Source of the DNA: an uncultured Bacteroidota bacterium
GTDB lineage: Bacteria > Bacteroidota > Bacteroidia > Chitinophagales > Chitinophagaceae
Direction of reading: 5' to 3'
Length of the DNA: 64,000 nt
Assembly (NCBI GenBank): GCA_903824665.1
Contig: CAIJXT010000004.1
Span: forward strand, 102,916 to 166,915
The translations under genes and the position numbers were made by a program. The stretch's first letter is position 1, and each line of letters opens with the position of its first letter. Of this stretch, positions 54,863-64,000 are shown one piece after another. The notes under the pieces were generated by a model, which had not been told where the DNA came from, made no database searches, and saw only the letters and a list, made by a program, of their open reading frames with translations.

Positions 54863-56971
54863 ATGATACAATTATACCCGGCAAATGCCGATGAGTCGCT
54901 GGAGTTTCATAAGATACGTGAGTTGCTGATGCAGCAATGCCGTACGGATGGTGCACGTGACCGAGTGAACACCTTGCGTTTCCATACCCATAAGGACCAT
55001 GCTACGCGCGAATTGCTGCAGACGTATGAGTACAAAACAATACTACAGAGCGGGGATCATTTTCCGAATGACTTCACCCGCAATCTGTACAAAGAGCTCA
55101 AATTGCTTTCGATACCGGGTGGCGTGCTCAGTGGTGAGCAGCTACTGGCGGTACAGCAACTGGCTTTTAATACGAGAGACATATTGCTGTGGTTCAAGAA
55201 GAACAATGAATTGTTTGCGGCATTGCGCACCCTGTCGGCGAGGGTGGTATACGAAAAGCAGATACCGGAGCAGATAACAGCTGTGATAGATGAGATGGGG
55301 ATAGTGCGGGACAACGCATCGCGGGAGCTGATGAATATAAGGGCTGATCTGGGACGGGTGCGCAGTGAGGCACGGAGGGTATTTGAGGGAGTGCTGCGCA
55401 AGCTGAGCAAGCTGGGGTATCTGGCAGATATAGGGGAAAGTTTTCTGAACGGCAGGCGCACGGCTGCTGTGCTAGCAGAATACAAGCGGGTAGTGAAGGG
55501 TATACTGCATGGCGAAAGCGACACCCAGAAGACTGTTTTTATAGAGCCGGAGGAAACAACGGTGCTGAACAATGAGCTGTTTATGCTGGAGCGTGCCGAG
55601 GCACGTGAGGTGCACAGGATACTGGTGCAGCTGACCAAGGACCTCTCAGTGCACGGGCCGCTGCTGGAGCAATATTACCATATGTGCGGACTGTATGACT
55701 TTATAAGGGCGAAGGCGCAGCTGGCAATAGCGATGAATGGCAATATGCCGCGGCTGAGCCCCCATCCGGGTATACACCTGGAGAAGGCATACCATCCGCT
55801 GCTGTATCTGCACAACAAGCATGCCGGGAAGCCAACGATACCGCTCAACATCACTCTGGATCGCCAGCAACGCATACTGATCATCAGCGGACCCAACGCA
55901 GGTGGAAAAACAGTGGCGATGAAAACCATAGGGTTGCTGGTGCTGATGGTGCAGGCAGGACTGCTGGTGCCAGTTGGTGAAAACTCGGAATTGGGCACCT
56001 TCAGGCAGGTAATGGTGCAGATAGGCGATACGCAGTCGATAGAGCATGAGCTGAGTACGTATAGTGCCCACCTGCAACACATGAAGCATTTTATGGATTT
56101 TGCGGATGGGCGCACACTGTTTTTTATAGATGAGCTGGGCAGTGGGTCTGATCCCAATCTGGGCGGTGCATTTGCGGAAGCCATTGTAGAGCATCTGGCG
56201 GCGCGCAACGCTCTGGGCATCATCACTACGCACTACCTGAATCTGAAGGTAATGGCCGGCAAGGTGAGGGGCATTATAAACGGTGCGATGTCGTTTGATG
56301 AAGAGAAACTGGAGCCACTGTACCGGCTAACCACCGGCAAGCCCGGCAGCTCGTACACATTTGCCATAGCCCAACGCAGCGGGTTGCCGCCGGCGGTGAT
56401 AGAACGTGCGCGCCAGCTGACACAGCGGGAGCACTTCAAGCTGGATAAGATGCTGCACCAGGCGGAACAGCAGACCGTGAAACTGTCTGATAAAGAAAAA
56501 GAACTGGACAGGCTGCTGAAGGAAAATGAAAAACTGAAAAAGCACTATGAAGATGTAACCAACAAGGAGAAGCAAAAGCAAGTGTTGGAGACGCTGCGCC
56601 TGCAGAACAAAGTAAAGAAGGAAGAGCTGGACTACCTGCGGGATACGGAAAGAAAGTTTAAACAGATCATACAGGACTGGAAGAAAACTGAAAATAAGCA
56701 GGAAGTGATACAGGCGGCAGAGCAGGTACTGTTCAGGAAGAAGCAGGTAGATCAGAACGCGTCGGCTGCCAGAAAAACCGATAAGCAGTACACAACGATG
56801 GGCGGCAAGCCTAAAGAAGGCGATCTGGTACGTAATAAGACCAATCACCAGGTGGGTACGCTGAAGGAACTGCGCGACCGCAGAGCCATAGTGATGATAG
56901 GTAAGATGCCTTTTAATGTGGATATAGAAGACTGGATAGTGGTGCGTAAAAAGGACATTGCCAAGGGGTAG
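54863..56971 (+). CDS. MutS2-type ATPase without Smr domain
   Basis: I start at ATG 54863 (702 residues); a GTG at 54857 is possible. The protein has MutS2-like core and clamp domains, then the ATPase with Walker A GPNAGGKT and Walker B FFIDELGSGSDPN. The coiled coil (residues about 530-615) and a KOW-like end (KEGDLVRNKTNHQVGTLKEL) follow. MutS2 of Bacillus carries a C-terminal Smr nuclease domain of about 80 residues; this one stops at DIAKG and no Smr remnant lies between the stop and the terminator. Roles of MutS2 include suppressing recombination and rescuing collided ribosomes. Confidence 0.92.
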   Translation: MIQLYPANADESLEFHKIRELLMQQCRTDGARDRVNTLRFHTHKDHATRELLQTYEYKTILQSGDHFPNDFTRNLYKELKLLSIPGGVLSGEQLLAVQQLAFNTRDILLWFKKNNELFAALRTLSARVVYEKQIPEQITAVIDEMGIVRDNASRELMNIRADLGRVRSEARRVFEGVLRKLSKLGYLADIGESFLNGRRTAAVLAEYKRVVKGILHGESDTQKTVFIEPEETTVLNNELFMLERAEAREVHRILVQLTKDLSVHGPLLEQYYHMCGLYDFIRAKAQLAIAMNGNMPRLSPHPGIHLEKAYHPLLYLHNKHAGKPTIPLNITLDRQQRILIISGPNAGGKTVAMKTIGLLVLMVQAGLLVPVGENSELGTFRQVMVQIGDTQSIEHELSTYSAHLQHMKHFMDFADGRTLFFIDELGSGSDPNLGGAFAEAIVEHLAARNALGIITTHYLNLKVMAGKVRGIINGAMSFDEEKLEPLYRLTTGKPGSSYTFAIAQRSGLPPAVIERARQLTQREHFKLDKMLHQAEQQTVKLSDKEKELDRLLKENEKLKKHYEDVTNKEKQKQVLETLRLQNKVKKEELDYLRDTERKFKQIIQDWKKTENKQEVIQAAEQVLFRKKQVDQNASAARKTDKQYTTMGGKPKEGDLVRNKTNHQVGTLKELRDRRAIVMIGKMPFNVDIEDWIVVRKKDIAKG

Positions 56972-57020
56972 TGGAAGGGGGAACCTAAAGAGGAAAACGG
57001 TAGACATTGGGGAAACCTAA

Positions 57021-57058
57021 AAATGAAAAGGGTGGACATTTGTCCACCCTTTTCATTT
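57021..57058. terminator. bidirectional terminator, 18-bp stem
   Basis: Perfect 18-bp inverted repeat (57021-57038 and 57041-57058) between the converging mutS2-type and giant repeat genes. A-rich and T-rich ends suit both directions. Confidence 0.9.
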
Positions 57059-57079
57059 GGTAACTATCTGATACCACTA

Positions 57080-60000
57080 TCAGTTAAGTTGAAACCGGAT
57101 CATTTGCTGACTTCCGTCTTTGCCAATGAAGCGACCAACATAAATGCCAGGGGTAAGCGTGTTGGGCAGATTGATAGTTGTAGCGCCACCTGTGATTGTG
57201 TAGTTGGCTATCATCTTTCCGTCAACTGAGATTACGAAGAACTCACCGTCGGTAGCAGACTCAATAGTGAGTGCACCTGTGGTTGGGTTGGGGAAGAATC
57301 TGATATCTGACGCTGTAGCTGCATTGTCAGCATCGTTGATTGTTTCTCCGGCCTTTCCGGCGAGGATGGTTATCGAATGTATAGAGCGGCAACCGTTGCT
57401 CAGCTGATAAGATATGTTAGCCGAACCGGAATTGATACCTGATACAATACCTGTAGTTGGCAATACAGAAGCGATACCGGCAGCTGTTGTGCTCCATGTA
57501 CCACCTGCAGGGCTACAAGTAAGTGCGATAGTAGTGCCGGCTACAACAGACGTAAGTCCGCTGATAGTACCCGGAGAAGTAAGTACTGTCTGTACGGCTG
57601 TTTTGTAGCAGGCGTTGCTGACTGTGTACGTAAGTGTAGTTGTACCCGCTGCTATGCCAGTAACCTCTCCTGTGGCAGCATTAACGCTTGCCTTTGTAGG
57701 AGTTGAGCTGGACCATGTACCACCTGAGGTTCCGTTAGCAAGGTTGGCGACAGCACCTACACAGATGTTGGTATTTCCGGTTATTGCCGGTATTGCGGCA
57801 GCAACCGTAGCAACCGTAGTAGCATAACAACCTACGCTCTTCCTGTAAGTGATTGTAGCATTACCTGCAATCATACCTCTCATAATACCGCTTGTAGCAT
57901 TCACTGCGATCATAGAAGCATTGCTGCTGGCCCATGTACCACCCGTTGTAGGGTTGGTGAGCACGGTCACAGACAATGGCTGACCAAGGCAAAGCAATGG
58001 GTTGCCGACGTTTGCCGTTACGGCAGGATTTACAGTAACCACTGCAGTGCGTGTACAAGTGTTGAGGCCTGTGTATACAACAGTAGCAGTACCTGGCGCG
58101 ATGCCGGCAGCGTTGCCGTTTGACGCAGGGAAATCGACATAATTTGTATCAAGGCTAGACCATGTACCACCGACTGGTGTAGATGCGAGCGTAACGATGT
58201 TGTCGACGCAAACCAGCAATGTACCTGTGATTACGGTAGGGATGCTGTTCACTGTTACCACTTTGGTAGATCTGCAGCCACCAACCAGGTAGGAGATATT
58301 TGCTGTTCCAGCAGCATTGCCTCTCACAACACCGGTTGCTGCATTGATGCTGCCGGCTGTAGGTAAGCTACTGCTCCACACACCACCCGATGGGGTAGCA
58401 TTGAGGGTAGTAAAGTTTCCGATACATACCATTGAAGCTCCGGTGATTGCTGAAGGTGATACATTTACTGTAACCTCTTTAGTGCGGATACAACCAAGGG
58501 CCGACTGGTAGGTGATGTTGACATTACCAGCAGAAATACCTGTTACGATACCGTTAGCCGATGTTACAAATGCAATGCCCGCATCTGCACTGCTCCAAGT
58601 ACCACCAGTAGTGGTGTTGGTGAGTGTGGTTGCTGCGTTTTCACAAACTGTAGCTGTTCCACCAATTACTGCTGGCAGTGCATATATAGTTACTATTCTG
58701 CGTGTGTAGCAGCCACCGTTGGTATAAGTGATATTGGCAGTACCTGCCGCGATACCGGCAACTACGCCCGATGCAGCATTAACTGTTGCGATAGTTGGGC
58801 TGCTGGTTGTCCATGCACCGCCGCCTGGTGTAGCGCTGAGTGTAGTTGTTGTAGCAGCACAAAGAGTAGCTGTACCAGTAATGGCATCGGGGGTGCTGTT
58901 TACAGATACCGGGCGGTATGTTGAACAGCCTTGTGATGATGTGTAGCTGATATTTACAACTCCACTTTCGATACCAGTAACCTGTCCGTTGACACTGCCG
59001 ACAGAAGCCAGCGCAGCGTTGCTGCTGCTCCATGTACCACCTGCTGTAGTGCTTGCCTGTGGAATGATCAGGCCTTCGCAAACAGAAGTTGCGCCTGTGA
59101 TTGCTGCTGGCAGTGCATTTACAGTGACCAAAGCCAGTGTATAGCAGCCAGAGTTGACACGGTAGGTGATTGCAGATGTACCAGCAGAGAGACCGGTAAC
59201 CACACCTGTTGTAGTGTTTACGGATGCTTTCACCGTATTGCTGCTGCTCCAAGTGCCGCCGCCTGATGCGGTGAGAGTAGTTGTGCTGCCCATACAAACT
59301 GTTTGTGTGCCCGTTATAGAACCGGGAGATGTGTTGACAGTCACGACTTTTGAGGTGCTGCAACCAGTGGCCAATGTGTATTCAATTGTAGTGAAACCTG
59401 TTGTGCCACCTGCTGTAACTATACCAGTTGATGCATCAACTGTTGCTACCGCTCCATTGCTGCTTGTCCATACGCCGCCTGCTGGTGTGCTGCTCAGTTC
59501 TGTAGAGCTGCTCACACAAATCGACGCCAGACCGGTGATTGCTGTTGGAAGCTCGTTGACTGTAGCCTGACGAACTGCATAGCAGCCTGAACCTAACTGG
59601 TAGGTAACTGTAGTAGTACCTGCGATGAGACCTGTAAGTACACCTGAAGTGTCACCAATAGTTGCAACAGTGGTGTCGCTGCTAGACCAAACACCACCAG
59701 AAGGTGTGGCGTTGAGCGTAGTGGCGTCGCCTATACAAACTGCTGCTGTGCCTGTGATAGCAGAAGCAGAAGCGTTAACGGTTACAAAAGTAGATACGTT
59801 ACAGCCGGGGCTTGTTTCGTAAGTAATAGATGCGACACCCGGATCAACTGCAGTCAGAATACCGGTAGCAGCGTTAATTGACGCAACTGCAGGGGTGCTG
59901 CTGGTCCATGTGCCACCAGATGGGGTAGCAGACAGGGTAGTGTTTGTACCGTCACAAAGTGAGCTGGCACCTGTTATTGCAGAAGGAACTGCATTGACCG

Positions 60001-63000
60001 TAACTGCGGCAGTTTTATAACATCCTGCTGAAGTAGTAAATGTAATTGTTGCATTTCCAGCATCAACTCCGGTTACTTCTCCAGATGCGTTAACTGAAGC
60101 GATGAGTGCATTGCTGCTGCTCCATACACCTGATGGGGTAGCGGTGAGTGTTGTGGTATTGCCTACACACATATTCATTGTACCGGTAATTGCAGAAGGA
60201 AGTGCGTTTACTGATACAGGGAACGTTGTAGAGCAACCTGTGCCTAAAGTATAGATGATGTTCGTATTACCCGAAGCAACACCGGTAGCAAGACCACTGG
60301 TTGCGTTTACAGAAGCGATGGCAGCATTAGCCGAACTCCATGTACCACCTGTGGTGCCTGATGAAAGCGGTGTTGAAGTGTTTACACAGAACTGATTGGT
60401 ACCGGAAACAGCTGACGGCATTGTATTAACCGTTGCTGTTGCAGTTTTAAAGCAACCAGCGCTAACAATATAGGATACCATTGTTGTACCTGCTGTGAGA
60501 CCGGTAAGAACACCTGTTGCAGAATTGATTGTCGCTTTTACTGTATTGCTGCTGCTCCATGTGCCACCGCCTGATGAAGCCAGGGTGGTGGTGGTACCGA
60601 TACACAAGCCTAAAGTACCTGTTATATCTGATGGTGCAGTATTGACAGAGACAGTAAGTGTGCTGTTGCAACCAGATGCCAAGGTATATTGTAGTGAAGT
60701 TGTACCCACTGATGTTTTTGTGGTTACGAGGCCAGTGGTTGGGTTGACAGTTGCGATAGATGTGTCGCTACTTGACCACACGCCGCCTGTTGGTGTACAT
60801 GTGTATGTTTTGGTACTGCTCATACACAATGCAACCGGTCCGGTAATGGCTGCGGTTGCAGCATTAACAGTCATTTGCTGTGCAACGGTACAACCGGATA
60901 GATTGTAGGATACATTAGCTGTTCCGACAGTAAGACCAGTAGCCAGACCAGTGCCAGCGTTCATAGATACCCTGCCCGCATTACTGCTCGACCATACACC
61001 ACCGCCAGGAGAAGTAGTGAGTGTGGTGTTGGAGCCATGACAAATAGAGAATGTACCGGAAATCGCTGCAGGTTGTGCATTAACTGTGAAGTCACGTGCA
61101 CGAACACAGCCAGAAGGCGCTGTATATGTGATGGTTGTTATACCTGCGGTACCCGGAGTAAGGACACCTGATGATGCATCAATTGACGCGACCGACGTAT
61201 TGGTACTTGTCCAGACACCGCCCGGTGTACTACACACTAATGTTGTGTTGTTGCCCTGACAAACAGAGGTAGCACCACTTACATTGCCCGGAAGCGGATT
61301 GATTGTCTGCTGGATTACTTTGTAACAACCGGGGTTGATGAGGTAGGTAATGATTGTGGTTCCGGGAGCAACACCTGTTACAACACCGGTGTTAAGATCC
61401 ACAACTGCTTTCGCAGGATATACGCTGCTCCAGGTTCCGGTCATTGTTGCATTGGCAAGCGATGCGGTGGTGCCTGGACAAACGTTGGCTGTACCCGTTA
61501 TGTTTGCCACGGTTGGTAGTACAGATACAACTGTTGTTGTGTAGCAAGACCCGCTGAACGAGTATGTGATCACTGCGGTACCCAGTGTAAGACCACGGAG
61601 TGAGCCTGACACAGGATTAACCAGCACATCTGCCAGATTGCTACTGCTCCATGTTCCGCCAGCTGTTGGATTAGAAAGGAGGAAGCCAGCGATAGGCTGA
61701 TTCAGACACATCCAGTTGTCACCAACGTTTGCGGTGATAGCCGGAGTAACTGTGGCCGTTATAGATGTAACACATCCCTGTGCTGTTGTATAGCCGATAT
61801 CACTATTACCTGTATTTGGTGCAGCAACAAAGCCAGTAGCTGAACCAATTGCTATTACAGCACTATTGGTGCTTGTCCATGTACCACCGGCAATGGAAAC
61901 TTCGAATGTGAAAGCACTGTTGGCACAGATCAATGGATTTGTAATAACAGGCAATGGGTGAACAGTAACATCCATTGTAGCATACATAGTGCCACAACCG
62001 TTGGTTACCGCATAGCTGATTTTACTTGTACCGATGTTAATACCAGTTACAACACCACCTGCGCTTACCGTAGCAACGGCGGTATTACCACTGATCCAAC
62101 CACCACCACCGACAGAGCTGGTCAGTGTTGTAGTAGCATTGATACAAACAGACCCAACCCCTGATACGGTACCAGGTACAGCCAACGGATTTACAGTAAC
62201 AGTTACTGTAGTAGACCTGCTGCCGATACTGTTTGTAGCGATCATAGTATAAGTGCCTGCTGAAGAAGCGGATACAACAAATGCAGGAGGATTTTGCAGA
62301 GTCGATGTGAATCCGTTAGGTCCGGCCCATGCGTAAGATGTTGCACCTACCGCACTTGCAGTCAAAGTAAGGAATGATGCCGCACAAACCGGATTAGGTG
62401 TTGCGATGGCGCTGAGTGAACTTGGTAAAGGATTAATCGTTACCGTAGTAGTAGCTGTCCTGCTGCCAACAGCATTGGTGGCAGTGAATGTATACACACC
62501 CGGAGTAAGTGTAGATGTTACAAATGGTGCCGGGTTCTGCAAAGAAGATGTATAACCGTTAGGGCCTGCCCATGAGTAGGAAGTAGCGCCTGTAGCTGTA
62601 CCGGTAAGGGTAACAACTGTTTCTTCATCTACAGGGTTTGGTGTTGCTGTTGCCGTAACGCCTGTTGGAGCGATATTAACGGTAACGGTAACGGTTGCAG
62701 AAGTACTTCCAATTGAATTGGTTGCAGTGAATGTGTACGTGCCTTCTTCTGTCGGTGTAGCCGTGAATGCAGTTGGGTTTTGCATTGTAGATGTAAATCC
62801 ATTAGGACCAGCCCATGCAAAAGATGTACCGCCTGTGTGCGTTCCGGTGAGTGTGAGGGTAGAACCATCGTTTACCGGATTAGGAGTAGCATTGGCACTT
62901 ACTGAAGTTGGTGCGGTATTTACGGTTACTGTAACTGTAGCCGAAGTGCTGCCCACTGCGTTGGTAGCAGTGAACGTATAGATGCCGGCAGCAGGAGGTG

Positions 63001-64000
63001 TAGCAGTGAAGGCTGCAGGGTTCTGATCGGTAGATGTGAAACCGTTAGGACCAGCCCATGCATACGATGTTGCACCTGTTGCTGTACCGGTGAGTGTAAG
63101 GTTAGAACCATGATCAACCGGATTAGGAGTAGCATTGGCACTTACAGATGTAGGTGCTGTATTTACAGTTACAGTTACTGTGGCTGACGTGCTTCCTACT
63201 GCGTTTGTAGCAGTGAATGTATAAGTACCACCAGCTGCAGGAGTAGCTGTGAAAGCTGCAGGGTTCTGATTGGTTGAAGTGAAACCGTTAGGACCAGCCC
63301 ATGCAAAAGATGTACCACCTGTGTGCGTTCCGGTGAGTGTGAGGTTAGAACCATCATTTACCGGATTAGGCGTCGCATTGGCACTTACTGAAGTAGGAGC
63401 GGTATTAACTGTTACAGTAACTGTAGCCGATGTGCTGCCTACTGCGTTTGTAGCAGTGAATGTATAGACACCACCAGCTGCCGGAGTAGCAGTGAACGCT
63501 GCGGGGTTCTGGAGGGAAGAAGTAAATCCATTAGGACCAGCCCAAGCATAAGATGTAGCGCCAGTAGCTGTACCAGTCAACGTGAGGTTAGAACCATCGT
63601 TAACCGGATTTGGTGTAGCGTTGGCACTTACTGAAGTTGGAGCAGTATTTACGGTTACTGTAACTGTAGCCGATGTGCTGCCTACAGCGTTAGTAGCTGT
63701 GAATGTATAGATACCACCAGCTGCCGGTGTTGCTGTGAATGCAGCAGGATTCTGGTCGGTAGAGGTGAAACCGTTAGGACCAGCCCATGCATAAGATATA
63801 GCGCCTGTTGCTGCGCCGGTCAAAGTAAGGTTAGAACCATCGTTCACCGGATTTGGTGTAGCGTTGGCACTTACTGCTGTTGGAGCTGTATTTACTGTTA
63901 CTGTAACTGTAGCCGATGTGCTGCCTACAGCGTTAGTAGCGGTGAAAGTATAGACACCGCCAGCTGCAGGGGTAGCAGTGAATGCTGCAGGGTTCTGGAG
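57080..64000 (-). CDS. giant Ig-like repeat protein with T9SS sorting domain, 5' end outside the window
   Basis: The frame ends at 57080 and is open to the right edge (2,306 visible residues). The GTG at 63847 is an internal Val codon inside a repeat, not a start. The N-terminal visible part has seven complete 81-residue Ig/PKD-like repeats (SYAWAGPNGFTSTxQNP) and part of an eighth. After these come 22 bacterial Ig-like units of about 66-72 residues (ITGTxxxCxxxTTLxxTPxGGxWSSS), each normally with two Cys. The last 80 residues (IRFFPNPTTGAL to MIRFQLN) are a T9SS type A sorting domain. It is probably a long surface adhesin or filament. No catalytic domain is seen. Confidence 0.88.
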   Translation of the reverse strand, partial: LQNPAAFTATPAAGGVYTFTATNAVGSTSATVTVTVNTAPTAVSANATPNPVNDGSNLTLTGAATGAISYAWAGPNGFTSTDQNPAAFTATPAAGGIYTFTATNAVGSTSATVTVTVNTAPTSVSANATPNPVNDGSNLTLTGTATGATSYAWAGPNGFTSSLQNPAAFTATPAAGGVYTFTATNAVGSTSATVTVTVNTAPTSVSANATPNPVNDGSNLTLTGTHTGGTSFAWAGPNGFTSTNQNPAAFTATPAAGGTYTFTATNAVGSTSATVTVTVNTAPTSVSANATPNPVDHGSNLTLTGTATGATSYAWAGPNGFTSTDQNPAAFTATPPAAGIYTFTATNAVGSTSATVTVTVNTAPTSVSANATPNPVNDGSTLTLTGTHTGGTSFAWAGPNGFTSTMQNPTAFTATPTEEGTYTFTATNSIGSTSATVTVTVNIAPTGVTATATPNPVDEETVVTLTGTATGATSYSWAGPNGYTSSLQNPAPFVTSTLTPGVYTFTATNAVGSRTATTTVTINPLPSSLSAIATPNPVCAASFLTLTASAVGATSYAWAGPNGFTSTLQNPPAFVVSASSAGTYTMIATNSIGSRSTTVTVTVNPLAVPGTVSGVGSVCINATTTLTSSVGGGGWISGNTAVATVSAGGVVTGINIGTSKISYAVTNGCGTMYATMDVTVHPLPVITNPLICANSAFTFEVSIAGGTWTSTNSAVIAIGSATGFVAAPNTGNSDIGYTTAQGCVTSITATVTPAITANVGDNWMCLNQPIAGFLLSNPTAGGTWSSSNLADVLVNPVSGSLRGLTLGTAVITYSFSGSCYTTTVVSVLPTVANITGTANVCPGTTASLANATMTGTWSSVYPAKAVVDLNTGVVTGVAPGTTIITYLINPGCYKVIQQTINPLPGNVSGATSVCQGNNTTLVCSTPGGVWTSTNTSVASIDASSGVLTPGTAGITTITYTAPSGCVRARDFTVNAQPAAISGTFSICHGSNTTLTTSPGGGVWSSSNAGRVSMNAGTGLATGLTVGTANVSYNLSGCTVAQQMTVNAATAAITGPVALCMSSTKTYTCTPTGGVWSSSDTSIATVNPTTGLVTTKTSVGTTSLQYTLASGCNSTLTVSVNTAPSDITGTLGLCIGTTTTLASSGGGTWSSSNTVKATINSATGVLTGLTAGTTMVSYIVSAGCFKTATATVNTMPSAVSGTNQFCVNTSTPLSSGTTGGTWSSANAAIASVNATSGLATGVASGNTNIIYTLGTGCSTTFPVSVNALPSAITGTMNMCVGNTTTLTATPSGVWSSSNALIASVNASGEVTGVDAGNATITFTTSAGCYKTAAVTVNAVPSAITGASSLCDGTNTTLSATPSGGTWTSSTPAVASINAATGILTAVDPGVASITYETSPGCNVSTFVTVNASASAITGTAAVCIGDATTLNATPSGGVWSSSDTTVATIGDTSGVLTGLIAGTTTVTYQLGSGCYAVRQATVNELPTAITGLASICVSSSTELSSTPAGGVWTSSNGAVATVDASTGIVTAGGTTGFTTIEYTLATGCSTSKVVTVNTSPGSITGTQTVCMGSTTTLTASGGGTWSSSNTVKASVNTTTGVVTGLSAGTSAITYRVNSGCYTLALVTVNALPAAITGATSVCEGLIIPQASTTAGGTWSSSNAALASVGSVNGQVTGIESGVVNISYTSSQGCSTYRPVSVNSTPDAITGTATLCAATTTTLSATPGGGAWTTSSPTIATVNAASGVVAGIAAGTANITYTNGGCYTRRIVTIYALPAVIGGTATVCENAATTLTNTTTGGTWSSADAGIAFVTSANGIVTGISAGNVNITYQSALGCIRTKEVTVNVSPSAITGASMVCIGNFTTLNATPSGGVWSSSLPTAGSINAATGVVRGNAAGTANISYLVGGCRSTKVVTVNSIPTVITGTLLVCVDNIVTLASTPVGGTWSSLDTNYVDFPASNGNAAGIAPGTATVVYTGLNTCTRTAVVTVNPAVTANVGNPLLCLGQPLSVTVLTNPTTGGTWASSNASMIAVNATSGIMRGMIAGNATITYRKSVGCYATTVATVAAAIPAITGNTNICVGAVANLANGTSGGTWSSSTPTKASVNAATGEVTGIAAGTTTLTYTVSNACYKTAVQTVLTSPGTISGLTSVVAGTTIALTCSPAGGTWSTTAAGIASVLPTTGIVSGINSGSANISYQLSNGCRSIHSITILAGKAGETINDADNAATASDIRFFPNPTTGALTIESATDGEFFVISVDGKMIANYTITGGATTINLPNTLTPGIYVGRFIGKDGSQQMIRFQLN
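57360..62190 (-). repeat. 22 bacterial Ig-like coding units
   Basis: I counted 22 units of about 66-72 residues by the Cys and W(S/T)S landmarks. Units are clearly related but diverged at DNA level. The last unit before the sorting domain lacks its first Cys (LTSVVAGTT). Confidence 0.85.
62190..64000 (-). repeat. 243-bp tandem coding repeats, highly similar
   Basis: The landmark G-G-(G/A)-T-T-C-T recurs at 63018, 63261, 63504, 63747 and 63990, exactly 243 bases apart (81 codons). The units are close to identical in protein, with mostly silent differences, and continue past the window. The two units nearest the Ig-like array are more diverged. Confidence 0.9.

Noticed and set aside
63845..63847. 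GTG start codon for the giant protein
   Set aside because: It encodes Val in the repeated motif NPVNDGSN; the frame and the repeats continue to the window edge, so the true start is outside.
62768..64000. CRISPR or satellite DNA
   Set aside because: The 243-bp units keep one open frame and encode an Ig/PKD-like domain, so they are protein repeats.

Overview
The window is a chromosomal segment of a member of the Bacteroidota, most likely of the Chitinophagales type. The evidence is convergent: several very large secreted proteins end in type IX secretion (T9SS) type A sorting domains; SprB, HYDIN-like and bacterial Ig-like repeats are abundant; start regions carry the Bacteroidota -7 promoter motif TAnnTTTG rather than a sigma-70 -10 box; and the gene set is typical of the phylum (S46 peptidase, BshC, LytS/LytTR pair with a two-component propeller, DUF7009 next to fdhD, menaquinone methyltransferase). 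The placement below phylum is an inference from family content. I saw no rRNA, tRNA, CRISPR array, transposase or prophage module.

Layout. 1-1835: 5' part of an SprB-repeat adhesin on the minus strand, running off the left edge. 2052-4330: di-haem MauG-type peroxidase plus a small c-type cytochrome, coupled by a one-base overlap. 4534-9405: secreted fusion of a phytase-like esterase domain and a PhoX-like domain with five HYDIN-like repeats. 9496-12210: DUF7009 and fdhD, a Nudix hydrolase, and the menaquinone methyltransferase. 12447-15551: secreted Ig-like repeat protein. 15632-20038: RlmK-type rRNA methyltransferase, phosphoribosyltransferase and ABC permease, MFS transporter. 20149-28000: lipoproteins, an NHL-repeat T9SS protein, valS, an SDR and metal-receptor pair, and a C1q-like secreted protein. 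28157-31808: propeller LytS-type kinase with its LytTR regulator. 32008-44824: housekeeping genes (pyrE, Nudix, bshC, a GT39-type glycosyltransferase, SUMF1 protein, Mrp ATPase, CDGSH protein, scpA, hemL, S46 dipeptidyl peptidase). 45099-46881: an HTH protein with operator-like repeats upstream, then about 900 bp of hairpin-rich non-coding DNA. 46882-53291: a compact five-gene soluble signalling cluster. 53524-56971: YHS lipoprotein, TerC protein and a MutS2 homologue without Smr domain. 57080 to the right edge: a giant T9SS repeat protein of more than 2,300 residues.

The most unusual locus is the signalling cluster at 46882-53291. It encodes a LuxR-type response regulator, a receiver-like protein without the phospho-acceptor aspartate, a single-domain receiver, a 1,282-residue cytoplasmic kinase with an HNOBA-like N-terminus and about seven PAS domains, and a receiver fused to a kinase-like module whose phospho-acceptor histidine is replaced by glutamine. 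This looks like a branched phosphorelay with built-in decoy or allosteric parts. The sequence supports the architecture; the wiring is inference.
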